64,000 nucleotides of DNA from Solibacillus sp. FSL R7-0682. GTDB lineage: Bacteria > Bacillota > Bacilli > Bacillales_A > Planococcaceae. The stretch is from assembly GCF_038005985.1 (NCBI RefSeq), contig NZ_JBBOUI010000001.1:2996001-3060000 (forward strand). The letters run 5' to 3'. Shown piece by piece: positions 37,996-46,831 of this stretch. Below the pieces are notes generated by a model. The model had not been told where the DNA came from and did not search any database. It was given only the letters and a program-made list of their open reading frames with translations. The stretch's first letter is position 1; each line of letters opens with the position of its first letter. A program made the position numbers and the translations under genes.

Positions 37996-38062
37996 ATTAT
38001 GGTATGTGAAATATCGAACTGAAATACCGATTTCAGATTCAGCTGTAAGGAGGAATTTTACA

Positions 38063-38251
38063 ATGCCAAAACAATGTGTAATTACTGGCCGTAAAGCTCG
38101 TACAGGCAATAACCGTTCACACGCTATGAACGCTAACAAACGTACTTGGGGTGCTAACCTTCAAAAAGTTCGCATTTTAGTTAACGGTAAGCCAAAACGT
38201 GTATGGGTTTCTGCTCGTGCTTTAAAATCAGGTAAAATCGAGCGCGTATAA
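38063..38251 (+). CDS. rpmB: 50S ribosomal protein L28
   Basis: Large-subunit ribosomal protein. The 62-residue sequence [20 protein letters not shown]...[17 protein letters not shown]...[20 protein letters not shown] is full length. It has a single Cys, so it is probably the zinc-free form. The ATG follows AAGGAGG by nine bases; a longer frame to the left has no binding site. It is one of only two recognised core genes on the plus strand, divergent from yloU and convergent with spoVM, exactly as in B. subtilis. A short stem-loop, CTGAAAT/ATTTCAG, lies in its leader, and a strong terminator follows. Confidence 0.98.
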   Translation: MPKQCVITGRKARTGNNRSHAMNANKRTWGANLQKVRILVNGKPKRVWVSARALKSGKIERV

Positions 38252-38258
38252 TCGCGTT

Positions 38259-38294
38259 AGAGCATCAGCAATAAGCTGATGCTCTTTTTATTTT
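38259..38294 (+). terminator. rho-independent terminator of rpmB
   Basis: AGAGCATCAGC (38259-38269) pairs with GCTGATGCTCT (38275-38285), followed by TTTTATTTT on the plus strand. Confidence 0.92.
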
Positions 38295-38297
38295 GGA

Positions 38298-38340
38298 TAA
38301 AAAAATGGTTATAGTTCGTTAAAAAACGAACTATAACCAT
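38298..38340 (-). terminator. rho-independent terminator of the thiN-spoVM operon
   Basis: A 16-base perfect stem, ATGGTTATAGTTCGTT (38305-38320) with AACGAACTATAACCAT (38325-38340), is followed by seven Ts on the minus strand. It begins eight bases past the spoVM stop, which supports spoVM being the true last gene of this transcript. Confidence 0.93.
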
Positions 38341-38348
38341 CGTTTTCT

Positions 38349-38438
38349 TTAACTCTTTTTCTCACGGCGGAACAACTTGACACAACCTCTTGCCATACCA
38401 CTAATCCACTTCGGCAACTGAAACGTATAAACCTTCAG
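38349..38438 (-). CDS. spoVM: SpoVM spore-coat assembly peptide, CTG start
   Basis: A 29-residue peptide matching SpoVM, the amphipathic helix that senses forespore membrane curvature and anchors SpoIVA to start coat assembly. The N-terminus reads (M)KVYTFQLPKW, against MKFYTIKLPKF in B. subtilis. Pro9, which is critical for curvature sensing, is kept, and the C-terminus is basic (FRREKKS). Position agrees with B. subtilis: directly after thiN and convergent with rpmB. An AAGGAGG (38446-38452) overlaps the thiN stop and is seven bases from the CTG. An in-frame TAA lies six codons upstream with no ATG, GTG or TTG between, so CTG is the only credible start. A strong terminator follows eight bases after the stop. 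Confidence 0.9.
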   Translation of the reverse strand: MKVYTFQLPKWISGMARGCVKLFRREKKS

Positions 38439-38450
38439 GAATTCTCCTCC

Positions 38451-39080
38451 TTAGTCTTTACTCATTATCATTAAACATATGCCACCATTAAAGGAAATAG
38501 ACCCTTCTGCGAGGATTTCATTACTCGTAAAACGAGTTGTCCCTTGCTCGATCACTTCATTCGTCGTTTCATACTTTACACCACGTAATGTTACCTCTTC
38601 GAGCCGATGTCCATAAGCAAAAAAGGAAACATACTCATAACTCGATTTTTTTAGATTATGTAGTCCGGGCAAAAGAAAACAAATTTCATTTTGTGGATTA
38701 ACTATTTTAAATTGAATAGACGGATACGAAGTTTGCAAAGCATAGAGTGATCTTAGCGTAGCTTCATAGTGATCAAGACGTCCTCCTGTTACACCAGTTA
38801 ACCAAACTTCACTCGGCTTATATTGAAGAGCTCTTTGCAAAGCTAAATCTGTATCTGTCTCATCTTTTTCTGCTTGAAACTGTTCAATATGTGCAACAGA
38901 TGCTGAAATTCGCGCAAATTCAGCTTCTGTAACAGAGTCAAAGTCGCCGACAATTTCATTAGGGATAATGTGTTGATCGATTAAATAGAGGGCTCCTCGA
39001 TCAACCCCAATCCATACATGTGGTGTTAAAGAAAAGGCGACCTCTTCAATAGGGCCGCCTGCGCAAATGGCTACAATCAC
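38451..39080 (-). CDS. thiN: thiamine pyrophosphokinase
   Basis: Converts thiamine to thiamine pyrophosphate with ATP. The 209-residue protein has the family N-terminus IVAICAGGPIEE, then GVDRGALYLIDQHIIPNEIVGDFDSV, EKDETDTDLALQ and VTGGRLDHYEATLRSLYAL. The C-terminal beta domain ends SISFNGGICLMI. The start is GTG, overlapping the rpe stop by four bases (GTGA). Its own stop lies within the spoVM ribosome binding site. Gene order rsgA-rpe-thiN-spoVM is that of B. subtilis. Confidence 0.95.
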   Translation of the reverse strand: MIVAICAGGPIEEVAFSLTPHVWIGVDRGALYLIDQHIIPNEIVGDFDSVTEAEFARISASVAHIEQFQAEKDETDTDLALQRALQYKPSEVWLTGVTGGRLDHYEATLRSLYALQTSYPSIQFKIVNPQNEICFLLPGLHNLKKSSYEYVSFFAYGHRLEEVTLRGVKYETTNEVIEQGTTRFTSNEILAEGSISFNGGICLMIMSKD

Positions 39081-39742
39081 TTAATTGCGTCCAATCCTGC
39101 TTGTTTAATTTCTTGTAAAGCTTGTGCGCGATTTTCTTTCCCGTAAATTGCTGAGCCTGCAACAAAAATTGTTGCACCTGCTTTTGCACACGGCACGATC
39201 GTTTCTGCATTAATGCCACCATCAATTTCAATTTCAATGTTTAAGCCGCGCTCTTTAATAATGTTCGATAAAGCTTCGACTTTTGGTACAACCGATTCAA
39301 TGAATTTTTGCCCACCAAAACCAGGGTTCACTGTCATAAATAACACCATATCGATGTCCTCTAAAATGTGCTGAATAGTTTCAATCGGTGTATGTGGATT
39401 TAATACAACACCAGGCTTCACACCAAATGAACGAATTAATTGAATTGTACGATGCAAATGACGGCATGCCTCTACATGTACCGTTATATAATCTGCACCA
39501 GCTTTTGCAAACTGTTCGATATATTGGTCTGGATTTTCAATCATTAAATGAACATCCATCGGTAATGTTGAAAGCGGTCGAATTGCTTCTAACGCAATTG
39601 CCCCAAAAGATATATTTGGTACAAAGTGACCATCCATTACATCAATATGGATTAGTTCTGCTCCTGCTGCTTCAACCTCTTTTACTTCTTGACCTAGCTT
39701 TGCAAAATCTGCTGCTAAAATTGATGGTGCAATTTTAATCAT
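39077..39742 (-). CDS. rpe: ribulose-phosphate 3-epimerase
   Basis: TIM-barrel enzyme of the pentose phosphate pathway interconverting ribulose 5-phosphate and xylulose 5-phosphate. The 221-residue protein has IAPSILAADFAKLGQEV, LIHIDVMDGHFVPNISFG (metal and catalytic residues), DVHLMIENPDQYI, VNPGFGGQKFI and IEIDGGINAETI. Full length. It overlaps thiN by four bases and starts two bases after the rsgA stop, an arrangement of three metabolic and ribosome-related genes conserved in Bacillales. Confidence 0.97.
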   Translation of the reverse strand: MIKIAPSILAADFAKLGQEVKEVEAAGAELIHIDVMDGHFVPNISFGAIALEAIRPLSTLPMDVHLMIENPDQYIEQFAKAGADYITVHVEACRHLHRTIQLIRSFGVKPGVVLNPHTPIETIQHILEDIDMVLFMTVNPGFGGQKFIESVVPKVEALSNIIKERGLNIEIEIDGGINAETIVPCAKAGATIFVAGSAIYGKENRAQALQEIKQAGLDAIK

Positions 39743-39744
39743 GT

Positions 39745-40626
39745 TTAGTACCTCGGCTTTCGATCGATAATTTCTTGTAAAAATTGTTCATAGTGCTCGT
39801 AGCGATATGGACGAATCTCTCCTGCTTCTAAAGCAGCCTTCACAGCACACTTAGGCTCTTTTTTATGCAAACATCCACGGAATTTACAGTCTTCGCTTAA
39901 ACGTAGAAATTCCGGGAAGCAGCTCGTCAATTCCTCTTTTTCAATTGTATCAAAATCAAAGGAACTAAAGCCTGGTGTATCTGCTAATAGACCCCCACAT
40001 ACTTCAATTAATTCCACATGGCGTGTTGTATGCTTTCCACGCCCTAAGCTTTTCGAAATAATACCTGTTTTTAACTCAAGCTCAGGTAATAGCGTATTTA
40101 ATAATGTCGATTTACCGACTCCTGATTGCCCGGCTAAAACAGATGTCTTACCTTGTAATAAAGGTTCAATTTTTGCCATTAAGCTTGCGTCGTTCTTGTA
40201 GGTTTGAATAATTTCATAACCAATTGCTTCATAATCACTCACATATTGCTCCAGCGTCTTTTTTTCATCATCATTAAGTAAATCCATTTTTGTTAAAATG
40301 ATGATTGGCTGTACTTGAAAAGATTCTAGGACAACTAAAAAACGATCTAATAAAATCGTATTGAAATCTGGCTCTTTAGCAGAAAAAACAAGAAGTGCTT
40401 GATCTACATTGGCAATAGGTGGACGAACTAATGCGTTTTTACGCTCATAAATTTTATCAACAGAGCCATCTGATTCACCATCATACGTATAGTCGACAAA
40501 ATCGCCAACTAACGGGGATTCTCCTCGGTTACGGAAAATCCCTCGCCCACGACATTGGATTAGCTCGCCATCCTTTTCAATATAATAATAACCGCTTAAT
40601 GCTTTTCGAATTTGGCCTTGCGCCAT
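39745..40626 (-). CDS. rsgA: ribosome small-subunit GTPase RsgA (CpgA)
   Basis: Circularly permuted GTPase in 30S maturation; CpgA in B. subtilis is also phosphorylated by PrkC and removes a toxic sugar acid. The 293-residue protein has an N-terminal OB fold (KALSGYYYIEKDGELIQCRGRG), NVDQALLVFSA, TKMDLL (G4), GQSGVGKSTLLN (G1) and LADTPGFSSFDF (G3). A zinc site follows (CKFRGCLHKKEPKCAV). It lies 11 bases after prkC, which fits the PrkC link. GGAGG precedes the ATG. Confidence 0.96.
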   Translation of the reverse strand: MAQGQIRKALSGYYYIEKDGELIQCRGRGIFRNRGESPLVGDFVDYTYDGESDGSVDKIYERKNALVRPPIANVDQALLVFSAKEPDFNTILLDRFLVVLESFQVQPIIILTKMDLLNDDEKKTLEQYVSDYEAIGYEIIQTYKNDASLMAKIEPLLQGKTSVLAGQSGVGKSTLLNTLLPELELKTGIISKSLGRGKHTTRHVELIEVCGGLLADTPGFSSFDFDTIEKEELTSCFPEFLRLSEDCKFRGCLHKKEPKCAVKAALEAGEIRPYRYEHYEQFLQEIIDRKPRY

Positions 40627-40637
40627 CCAACTCCTCC

Positions 40638-42617
40638 TTATTCCTTCACCAGGCTGTCGTACGTAATTGTTTCGTTCGCGATCACGTTATTATCTCGAAC
40701 AATTTGGTACGCCGCCTTATCTCCTTCGACAATTTCCAACTGAATTAAATAACTTGTTGATTCGGTGATTTTTATTGTTTCAACTGGCTCCGCCATCGTA
40801 CGTGTTTTATCTTGAATATAAACCGAAACTGTCTGTTCGGAACCTTCTTCTAAAGGCTCATACGGAATATCGACTCTAAGTGTATATAGTTTTTGTTTTT
40901 TCGCTTCAGGTCCTTTCGATAGGACTACATTAACGGTGCTACCTTGTTCTAAATTTGATCCTGCTTTTGGTGTTTGCTCCATCACATTCCCAGCAGGCAC
41001 TGTGTTCGAATATTTCTCGCCTGTAATACGGATTTTAAAACCAGAGCTTCTTTCATATTCCTTCAAATTTGCCTCATTGAAGTTCCCTACTAGGTTAATA
41101 AGGGTTACCTTCTCCGGTCCTTTACTTACCGTTAAAACAATTTCAGTATCCTCTACGATGACTTCTTCTCCAGCACTAGGTGATTGATCGATAATTTCTC
41201 CATCAACATTATTTGAATATACTTCGTTAATTTTTACTTCCTTAAATTTAACTTCTTGGCTATCTAACGTCGCCAATACTTGTTCAACTTGTTTTCCAAC
41301 GAAGTCGTCCATAGTGCCAGGTTGTTTCCCGATACTTATAATTAGGTCTATCTCGGTTCCTTTTACTTTCTCTAAGCCGGCAGATGGATTCGTTTCAATG
41401 ACTTTTCCAGCCTCCACCTCTTCGTTATAACGTTCTTCTTGCTCACCAATGACAAAGCCCTTTTCCTCTAATGAACGAATCGCTTGTTCTAATTCCATGT
41501 TCACTACATCTGGAACTTTCTCTTTATCTGGTGTTAATAAGAACGCAAGAACTGTGCCTAGTATAAGAAGTACCGCCGCAACACCTACAATAAGTGACCA
41601 TTTCTTTTTTGAATTTGTCTTAGGTTTTTGTTTTTGCTTTGAAACGGGGGAATCCCCTAATTTCTTATCCATTATCAGCGTTTGATCCACTACCGGTTGC
41701 TTCTTTGCTGGCTCTACTTTTGGATCTTTAATTATCGGTATGAGCTTCGTTGCATCATCATCTAGTGGTGGCATAAATTTCGGTTCATTTATGCGATTCA
41801 TCGATAAAGACGTTTCCAAATCTTCATGCATTTCTTCAGCAGAAGCATATCGATGATTTGTATCTTTTGCGGTTGCCTTCAGGACAATATTTTCGACACT
41901 TTGTGGAATCGATGCATCAAATTCTCGAACAGAAGGCGTTTCCGATTGCAAATGCTTTAAGGCAATCGATACAGCAGATTCACCCGAAAACGGTAATTCA
42001 CCCGTTAAAAGCTCATAGAACACAATGCCAAGTGAGTATACATCCGATTTCATTGTTGCTAATCCACCGCGCGCCTGTTCTGGTGATAAATAATGCACTG
42101 TACCAATAACAGAATTCGTTTGCGTATAAGACGTTGCTCCAAGAGATGTTGCAATGCCAAAATCAGTAATTTTCACATTTCCTTCTTCATCCATCAAAAT
42201 ATTTTGTGGCTTAATATCTCGATGAATAATTCCATTTTCATGCGCATGGGCAATTGCCGATGTCAGTTGCTTCATAATATGCACACTACGGGCAGCAGAT
42301 AAAGGTGAAAACTCCTGTATGTATTGTTTTAATGTTTTCCCCTTAATGTACTCCATGACGATATAATGCATATCTTCATCTTCGCCTACATCATAAATAC
42401 TGACAATATTCGGATTCGTAAGGCTCGTTGCAGACAATGCTTCACGCTGGAAACGTCGATGGAATTCCTCTTCATTTGTAAAGTCGTATCGTAAAATTTT
42501 GATAGCTACATCGCGATTTAATATAATGTCATGGGCTAAATACACATTGGACATTCCGCCACCGCCAATAAGCTGTATAATTTTATATCGACCACTAATA
42601 TGTTTACCTACAAGCAT
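40638..42617 (-). CDS. prkC: PASTA-domain Ser/Thr protein kinase PrkC
   Basis: Transmembrane Hanks-type kinase that senses cell-wall muropeptides and controls germination and cell-wall processes. The 659-residue protein has a kinase domain (1-270) with GGGGMSNVYLA, Lys40 in VAIKIL, HRDIKPQNIL and DFGIATSLG. A basic linker precedes the single transmembrane helix at about 341-362 (WSLIVGVAAVLLILGTVLAFLL). Three PASTA repeats follow (starting near VPDVVNMELEQ, TMDDFVGKQVEQ and VTLINLVGNFNE), then an extra C-terminal beta domain. It is preceded by its phosphatase prpC with a two-base gap. Confidence 0.96.
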   Translation of the reverse strand: MLVGKHISGRYKIIQLIGGGGMSNVYLAHDIILNRDVAIKILRYDFTNEEEFHRRFQREALSATSLTNPNIVSIYDVGEDEDMHYIVMEYIKGKTLKQYIQEFSPLSAARSVHIMKQLTSAIAHAHENGIIHRDIKPQNILMDEEGNVKITDFGIATSLGATSYTQTNSVIGTVHYLSPEQARGGLATMKSDVYSLGIVFYELLTGELPFSGESAVSIALKHLQSETPSVREFDASIPQSVENIVLKATAKDTNHRYASAEEMHEDLETSLSMNRINEPKFMPPLDDDATKLIPIIKDPKVEPAKKQPVVDQTLIMDKKLGDSPVSKQKQKPKTNSKKKWSLIVGVAAVLLILGTVLAFLLTPDKEKVPDVVNMELEQAIRSLEEKGFVIGEQEERYNEEVEAGKVIETNPSAGLEKVKGTEIDLIISIGKQPGTMDDFVGKQVEQVLATLDSQEVKFKEVKINEVYSNNVDGEIIDQSPSAGEEVIVEDTEIVLTVSKGPEKVTLINLVGNFNEANLKEYERSSGFKIRITGEKYSNTVPAGNVMEQTPKAGSNLEQGSTVNVVLSKGPEAKKQKLYTLRVDIPYEPLEEGSEQTVSVYIQDKTRTMAEPVETIKITESTSYLIQLEIVEGDKAAYQIVRDNNVIANETITYDSLVKE

Positions 42618-42619
42618 TT

Positions 42620-43366
42620 CTACACCTCCTCTTGAGTTGTCATTAAAATAAGCGAAATATTATCTTCGCCCCCACTATCATTTGCAAGTTGAACTAATTT
42701 TTTCCCTTTCTCTTGAATCGAAATAGGTAACTCAATAATAGTAGCCATTTCTCTTGCCGATAGTTTATTACTCAATCCATCCGAACAAATTAGCAAATAG
42801 GCTTCATTTGTCAATGTAATTTCATAAAAGTCTGGATCTATGGATATTTCCGTTCCTAGTGCTTTTAAAATAAAATTTCGCTGTGGATGATTTTGCGCTT
42901 CTTCTTCACTAATTTCGCCACTTTCCAGCAAAATATTGACGTACGAATGATCTCGTGTAATTAACTGAACTTCATTATTTGTAAAATGATATACACGACT
43001 ATCTCCGACATGGCTAATTAAGCAGTCCTTTCCATCAAGTAGAATAGCAATCATCGTTGTACCCATACCGTTGCAATTTTCATGTGTTAACGAATACTGA
43101 TAAATTGTTTGATTAATATGTGAAACCGCGTCTCGTAACCATTCCATTTTCGTAGCTTTTGCAGCTAAAACGTTAGCCTCTACTTCTAGAAATAATTGCT
43201 CCATCTCACTAATCGCCATTTCACTAGCTACATCGCCTGCATTATGTCCACCCATGCCGTCTGCTAAAATCGCAAGCTTAAAACGATCAGGGCGCTCAAA
43301 AAAAGCCGCCCGATCTTCATTAATTGTTCGCTTTAACCCAATATCACTTTCCACTGTAAAGTCCAC
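42620..43366 (-). CDS. prpC: PP2C-type protein phosphatase PrpC
   Basis: Mn-dependent Ser/Thr phosphatase that reverses PrkC phosphorylation. The 248-residue protein has PP2C motifs ESDIGLKRTINEDRAAF, LAILADGMGGHNAGDVAS, GMGTTMIAILLDG, ISHVGDSRVYHF and LLICSDGLSNKL, ending GGEDNISLILM. The start is taken as GTG, because AGGTGG lies six bases upstream and it places the protein ten bases after rlmN; the longer ATG-started frame would overlap rlmN by 74 bases. It precedes prkC by two bases. Confidence 0.95.
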   Translation of the reverse strand: MDFTVESDIGLKRTINEDRAAFFERPDRFKLAILADGMGGHNAGDVASEMAISEMEQLFLEVEANVLAAKATKMEWLRDAVSHINQTIYQYSLTHENCNGMGTTMIAILLDGKDCLISHVGDSRVYHFTNNEVQLITRDHSYVNILLESGEISEEEAQNHPQRNFILKALGTEISIDPDFYEITLTNEAYLLICSDGLSNKLSAREMATIIELPISIQEKGKKLVQLANDSGGEDNISLILMTTQEEV

Positions 43367-43376
43367 TTTAATCCAC

Positions 43377-44525
43377 CTACTTTGTTTCGTGTGATCGTTC
43401 TTGCGCTCGTAACTGACCACAAGCCGCTGCAATATCTGCCCCTTGCTCACGACGGATCGTTACATTAATTCCTTTTTCTTTTAACGTTTTTTCAAAGGCA
43501 AAAATTTTACTGCGCGATGTACGAATATAGTCACGCTCTGGTACGTAGTTGATCGGAATTAAATTGACATGGCATTTAATATTTTTTATTAATGCTGCTA
43601 GTTCTAATGCTACTTCTTCCGTATCATTTTCACCTGACATTAAGCCATATTCAAATGTAACACGACGTCCTGTTTTCTTTGTATAGTAATTGACTGCCTC
43701 CATTAATTCCTCTAATTTATAGGCACGAGCAATCGGCATTAACTTTTGACGCGCCTCTTGGTTTGGTGCGTGCAGTGATACAGCAAAGTTAATTTGCATC
43801 CCTTCATCTGCGAATTGATAAATTTTTGGTACAATACCTGATGTTGATACAGTTATATGTCGTGCACCAATATTTAATCCTTTATCATCATTCATAATTT
43901 TCAGGAAGTTCATCATCGCATCATAGTTATCAAACGGTTCGCCAATCCCCATAATAACAATGCTCGATACACGTTCGTTTGTTTCATCAAGCTGTTGTTG
44001 TACTTTTACTACTTGCTCAACAATTTCTCCTGCCATTAAATGACGTTTTAGGCCACCTAATGTTGAGGCACAAAACGTACAGCCAATACGGCAGCCTACT
44101 TGTGTCGTAACACAAATTGAATTTCCGTAATCGTGGCGCATTAATACGGTTTCAATTGAATAGCCATCTTGTAATTGGAATAAAAACTTAATCGTACCAT
44201 CTTTTGACTCTTGCTTAATAATTGTTGAAAGTGTAGTTAACACAAATTCTTTTTCTAACTTTTCACGTAAGCCTTTTGATAGGTTTGACATTTCTTCAAA
44301 GGTTTTTACACGTTTTTCATAAAGCCATTCATAAATTTGCCCTGCACGGAAGGCTTTTTCTCCATTACTCGTTAACCATTCTTTTAATTCATCTAGACGT
44401 AATGAATAGATAGACGGTTTCAGTTGGGGCTTTTCCTTTTTTTCACGTCGCACTGGCTTATCTGTTGCTTCCTCTACTAAATCCTGAATACGTTCTTCAA
44501 ATTTTTTTAATTGTTCTTGCTCCAT
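43377..44525 (-). CDS. rlmN: dual-specificity 23S rRNA/tRNA A2503/A37 methyltransferase RlmN
   Basis: Radical-SAM methyltransferase that makes 2-methyladenosine at 23S A2503 and tRNA A37. The 382-residue protein has the cluster motif [20 protein letters not shown], the GEPFDNYD loop, [14 protein letters not shown], and the C-terminal active-site Cys in [13 protein letters not shown]. About 35 charged residues at the N-terminus ([25 protein letters not shown]) precede the usual start of the domain, making it longer than the B. subtilis protein (about 363). It begins just after rsmB. Confidence 0.96.
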   Translation of the reverse strand: MEQEQLKKFEERIQDLVEEATDKPVRREKKEKPQLKPSIYSLRLDELKEWLTSNGEKAFRAGQIYEWLYEKRVKTFEEMSNLSKGLREKLEKEFVLTTLSTIIKQESKDGTIKFLFQLQDGYSIETVLMRHDYGNSICVTTQVGCRIGCTFCASTLGGLKRHLMAGEIVEQVVKVQQQLDETNERVSSIVIMGIGEPFDNYDAMMNFLKIMNDDKGLNIGARHITVSTSGIVPKIYQFADEGMQINFAVSLHAPNQEARQKLMPIARAYKLEELMEAVNYYTKKTGRRVTFEYGLMSGENDTEEVALELAALIKNIKCHVNLIPINYVPERDYIRTSRSKIFAFEKTLKEKGINVTIRREQGADIAAACGQLRAQERSHETK

Positions 44526-44528
44526 TTT

Positions 44529-45890
44529 TTAATTGGACGCTCCTTTTTTTACGAATGCAGCAACGAAAAATCCGTCACTACCAATATCTTGAGGGAATAC
44601 TTGTAGCATCCCGTCTTGTTGTTTCGCTTCTAGTTGGGGTGGTAAATTTTCTAAACGTACAGCTTCCATTTCTGGATGCTCTGCTAAAAAGGCTTTTACC
44701 GTACCTTCATTTTCTCGACGGTCAACAGTACATGTTGAATACACTAATCGACCACCTTGCTTTAATACTTGTACTGCATTATTTAAAATTGCTAATTGGA
44801 TTGTTTGTAAACTTTCTAAATCCTCTTCACGCTTTGTGTACTTAATATCTGGCTTACGACGCATAACACCTAAACCTGAGCATGGTGCATCAACTAATAC
44901 CGCATCATAACTTTCCTTTTGTAAAAGAGTAGCAGCTTTACGACCATCGATTGGGGCTGTTTGAACAATGTCTATACCAAGACGCGCAACATTTTCATCA
45001 ATTAAATCAAGTTTTTTCGGATGAAGATCCGTTGCTAATATCGCGCCTTCATTATTCATTTTTTCCGCTATATGCGTTGTTTTTCCACCTGGAGCCGCAC
45101 ACATATCAAGTACCTTCATACCTGGCTGTGGATTTAATACAGTAGCAGGGAGCATTGAGCTCTCGTCCTGAATAGTAATAAGCCCATTACGAAAGGCACC
45201 TGTTCTTGCTGCCTGACCACTTTCTAAATAAATGCATTCCGGCATAACTTCACTGCGACGTGCCTTCACACCTTCACGCTCTAATGTCGTTAATACTTGC
45301 TCAACAGTTGCCTTTGTTGTATTAACACGTACTGTTTGAAGTGGGGGAATATTATTTTCTAAAAGCATTTCTCTTGTATGGGCATAACCGTAGCTTTCTA
45401 CCCAACGATCTACTAGCCATTGTGGATGACTTGTTTCTACCGCTAGTCGTTCATTGGCATCTTCGATTAAATCTGTTGAGCGAACACCTTCACGTAAAAT
45501 CGAACGTAATATGCCATTTACCATTGAGGCAATTCCTTTATGACCACGACGCTTAGCAATTTCAACTGCTTCATTTACTGCTGCATGAGCCGGTATACGA
45601 GTTAAATAATGCATTTGATATAGTGACATTCTTAGTAGCCAACGCACCCAAATATCTACCTTTCCTCGAATAAATGGCTCAAGATAGTAATCAAGCGTTA
45701 ATTTATGCTGTAGGGTACCATATGTTAACTCGGTTAAAAGCCCGCGATCCTTTGCCTCAATTTTATGTTTTTCGATTGTTTGGTGTAATAATAAGTTACT
45801 GTACGCTTGGCTTTTATCGACGGTTAAAAGAATAGTTAATGTTGCGTCTCGAACATTGCCATCCCAGATGATTTGCTTTTTCTTACTCAT
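44529..45890 (-). CDS. rsmB: 16S rRNA (cytosine-967-C5)-methyltransferase RsmB
   Basis: Methylates C967 of 16S rRNA. The 453-residue protein has an N-terminal NusB-like RNA-binding domain (residues 1-145) and a Rossmann methyltransferase domain. That domain shows VLDMCAAPGGKTTHIAEKM, ILATDLHPKKLDL, VDAPCSGLGVMRRKPDIKY with the release Cys, and STCTVDRRENEG with the nucleophilic Cys. It overlaps fmt by four bases (ATGA). It belongs to the def-fmt-rsmB-rlmN-prpC-prkC string that is conserved in Bacillota. Confidence 0.95.
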   Translation of the reverse strand: MSKKKQIIWDGNVRDATLTILLTVDKSQAYSNLLLHQTIEKHKIEAKDRGLLTELTYGTLQHKLTLDYYLEPFIRGKVDIWVRWLLRMSLYQMHYLTRIPAHAAVNEAVEIAKRRGHKGIASMVNGILRSILREGVRSTDLIEDANERLAVETSHPQWLVDRWVESYGYAHTREMLLENNIPPLQTVRVNTTKATVEQVLTTLEREGVKARRSEVMPECIYLESGQAARTGAFRNGLITIQDESSMLPATVLNPQPGMKVLDMCAAPGGKTTHIAEKMNNEGAILATDLHPKKLDLIDENVARLGIDIVQTAPIDGRKAATLLQKESYDAVLVDAPCSGLGVMRRKPDIKYTKREEDLESLQTIQLAILNNAVQVLKQGGRLVYSTCTVDRRENEGTVKAFLAEHPEMEAVRLENLPPQLEAKQQDGMLQVFPQDIGSDGFFVAAFVKKGASN

Positions 45891-46828
45891 TGAAAACGGT
45901 CCCCAATCTGTAATTTCGAGCCCGTACCTCGTAAATACTCTTCTGCTGTCATACGTTTTTTGCCTGCTGGCTGTACATCGAAAAGTGCTAGTGTGTGCCC
46001 ATCACCTGTCGCTACCTCAAAATAATCCTTCGCAATTTTTACAACTTCACCAGGTGCAGCATTTGTTGATGTTTCACCAATCTGTGCCCACCAAATTTTG
46101 AAGTTTGCATTTTCAAAGGTTGTATAAGCAACTGGCCATGGATGTAAACCTCGCACTTGATTATATAATGTGCGTGCATCCTTATTCCAATCAATTAACT
46201 CTTGCTCGCGGCTAATATTACGTGCATAAGTTACAAGGGATTCGTCTTGTTCAATTGAATCATTTGTACCATCAACAATTGAAGGTAAAGTATCTTTTAA
46301 TAATTCACGTCCAACATCACTCAGTTTTTCAAACATACCACCTGTATGGTCAGAATCTTCAATAACAATCTCACGTTGCGAAATAATATTTCCCGCATCT
46401 AATTTTTCAGCCATATACATAATCGTTACACCAGTCTTTGCTTGCCCATCCATAATGGCTTGGTGAATTGGCGCACCACCACGATAAGCTGGCAATAAAG
46501 ATGCGTGTACATTAATACACCCTAAGCGTGGTGCATCTAATAATTCTTTCGGTAAAATTTGGCCAAATGCTGCCGTTACGACTAAATCTGGATTTAATGA
46601 TAAAATTTCTTCTAACTCTTGTGAGCCTCGTAATTTTTCTGGCTGAATAATAGGTAGACCAAGTGCTAAAGCCTCTACCTTTACTGGAGGTGGCGTTAAC
46701 ACTTTTTTACGCCCAACCGGACGGTCTGGTTGTGTTACGACTGCCACTATCTCATAGTCTTCTTCATGAAGCATACGTAAAATTGGTGCAGAAAAGGCGG
46801 GTGTTCCCATAAATACGATTTTTGTCAT
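45887..46828 (-). CDS. fmt: methionyl-tRNA formyltransferase
   Basis: Formylates initiator Met-tRNA. The 313-residue protein has FMGTPAFSAPILRML at the N-terminus, the folate/catalytic region INVHASLLPAYRGGAPIHQAIMDG, GVTIMYMAEKLDAG, and the C-terminal OB domain (NQVRGLHPWPVAYTTFE onward). It lies three bases after def and overlaps rsmB by four bases, so deformylation and formylation enzymes are expressed together. Confidence 0.96.
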   Translation of the reverse strand: MTKIVFMGTPAFSAPILRMLHEEDYEIVAVVTQPDRPVGRKKVLTPPPVKVEALALGLPIIQPEKLRGSQELEEILSLNPDLVVTAAFGQILPKELLDAPRLGCINVHASLLPAYRGGAPIHQAIMDGQAKTGVTIMYMAEKLDAGNIISQREIVIEDSDHTGGMFEKLSDVGRELLKDTLPSIVDGTNDSIEQDESLVTYARNISREQELIDWNKDARTLYNQVRGLHPWPVAYTTFENANFKIWWAQIGETSTNAAPGEVVKIAKDYFEVATGDGHTLALFDVQPAGKKRMTAEEYLRGTGSKLQIGDRFQ

Positions 46829-46831
46829 CGA

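Larger units (their letters stand above)
37646..38062. other. divergent yloU/rpmB intergenic region
   Basis: This 417-base gap holds a minus-strand promoter for yloU (37701-37730), an orphan T-tailed hairpin facing the minus strand (37820-37848), and a plus-strand promoter for rpmB (37967-37995). A leader hairpin (CTGAAAT/ATTTCAG) and the rpmB binding site follow. I see no convincing protein gene; a 103-codon minus-strand frame here is antisense to rpmB and has no binding site. Confidence 0.6.

Noticed and set aside
37828-38139. 103-codon minus-strand frame between rpmB and yloU
   Set aside because: It runs antisense through the rpmB start, has no ribosome binding site and its product resembles no protein family I know; codon use looks like a shadow frame.
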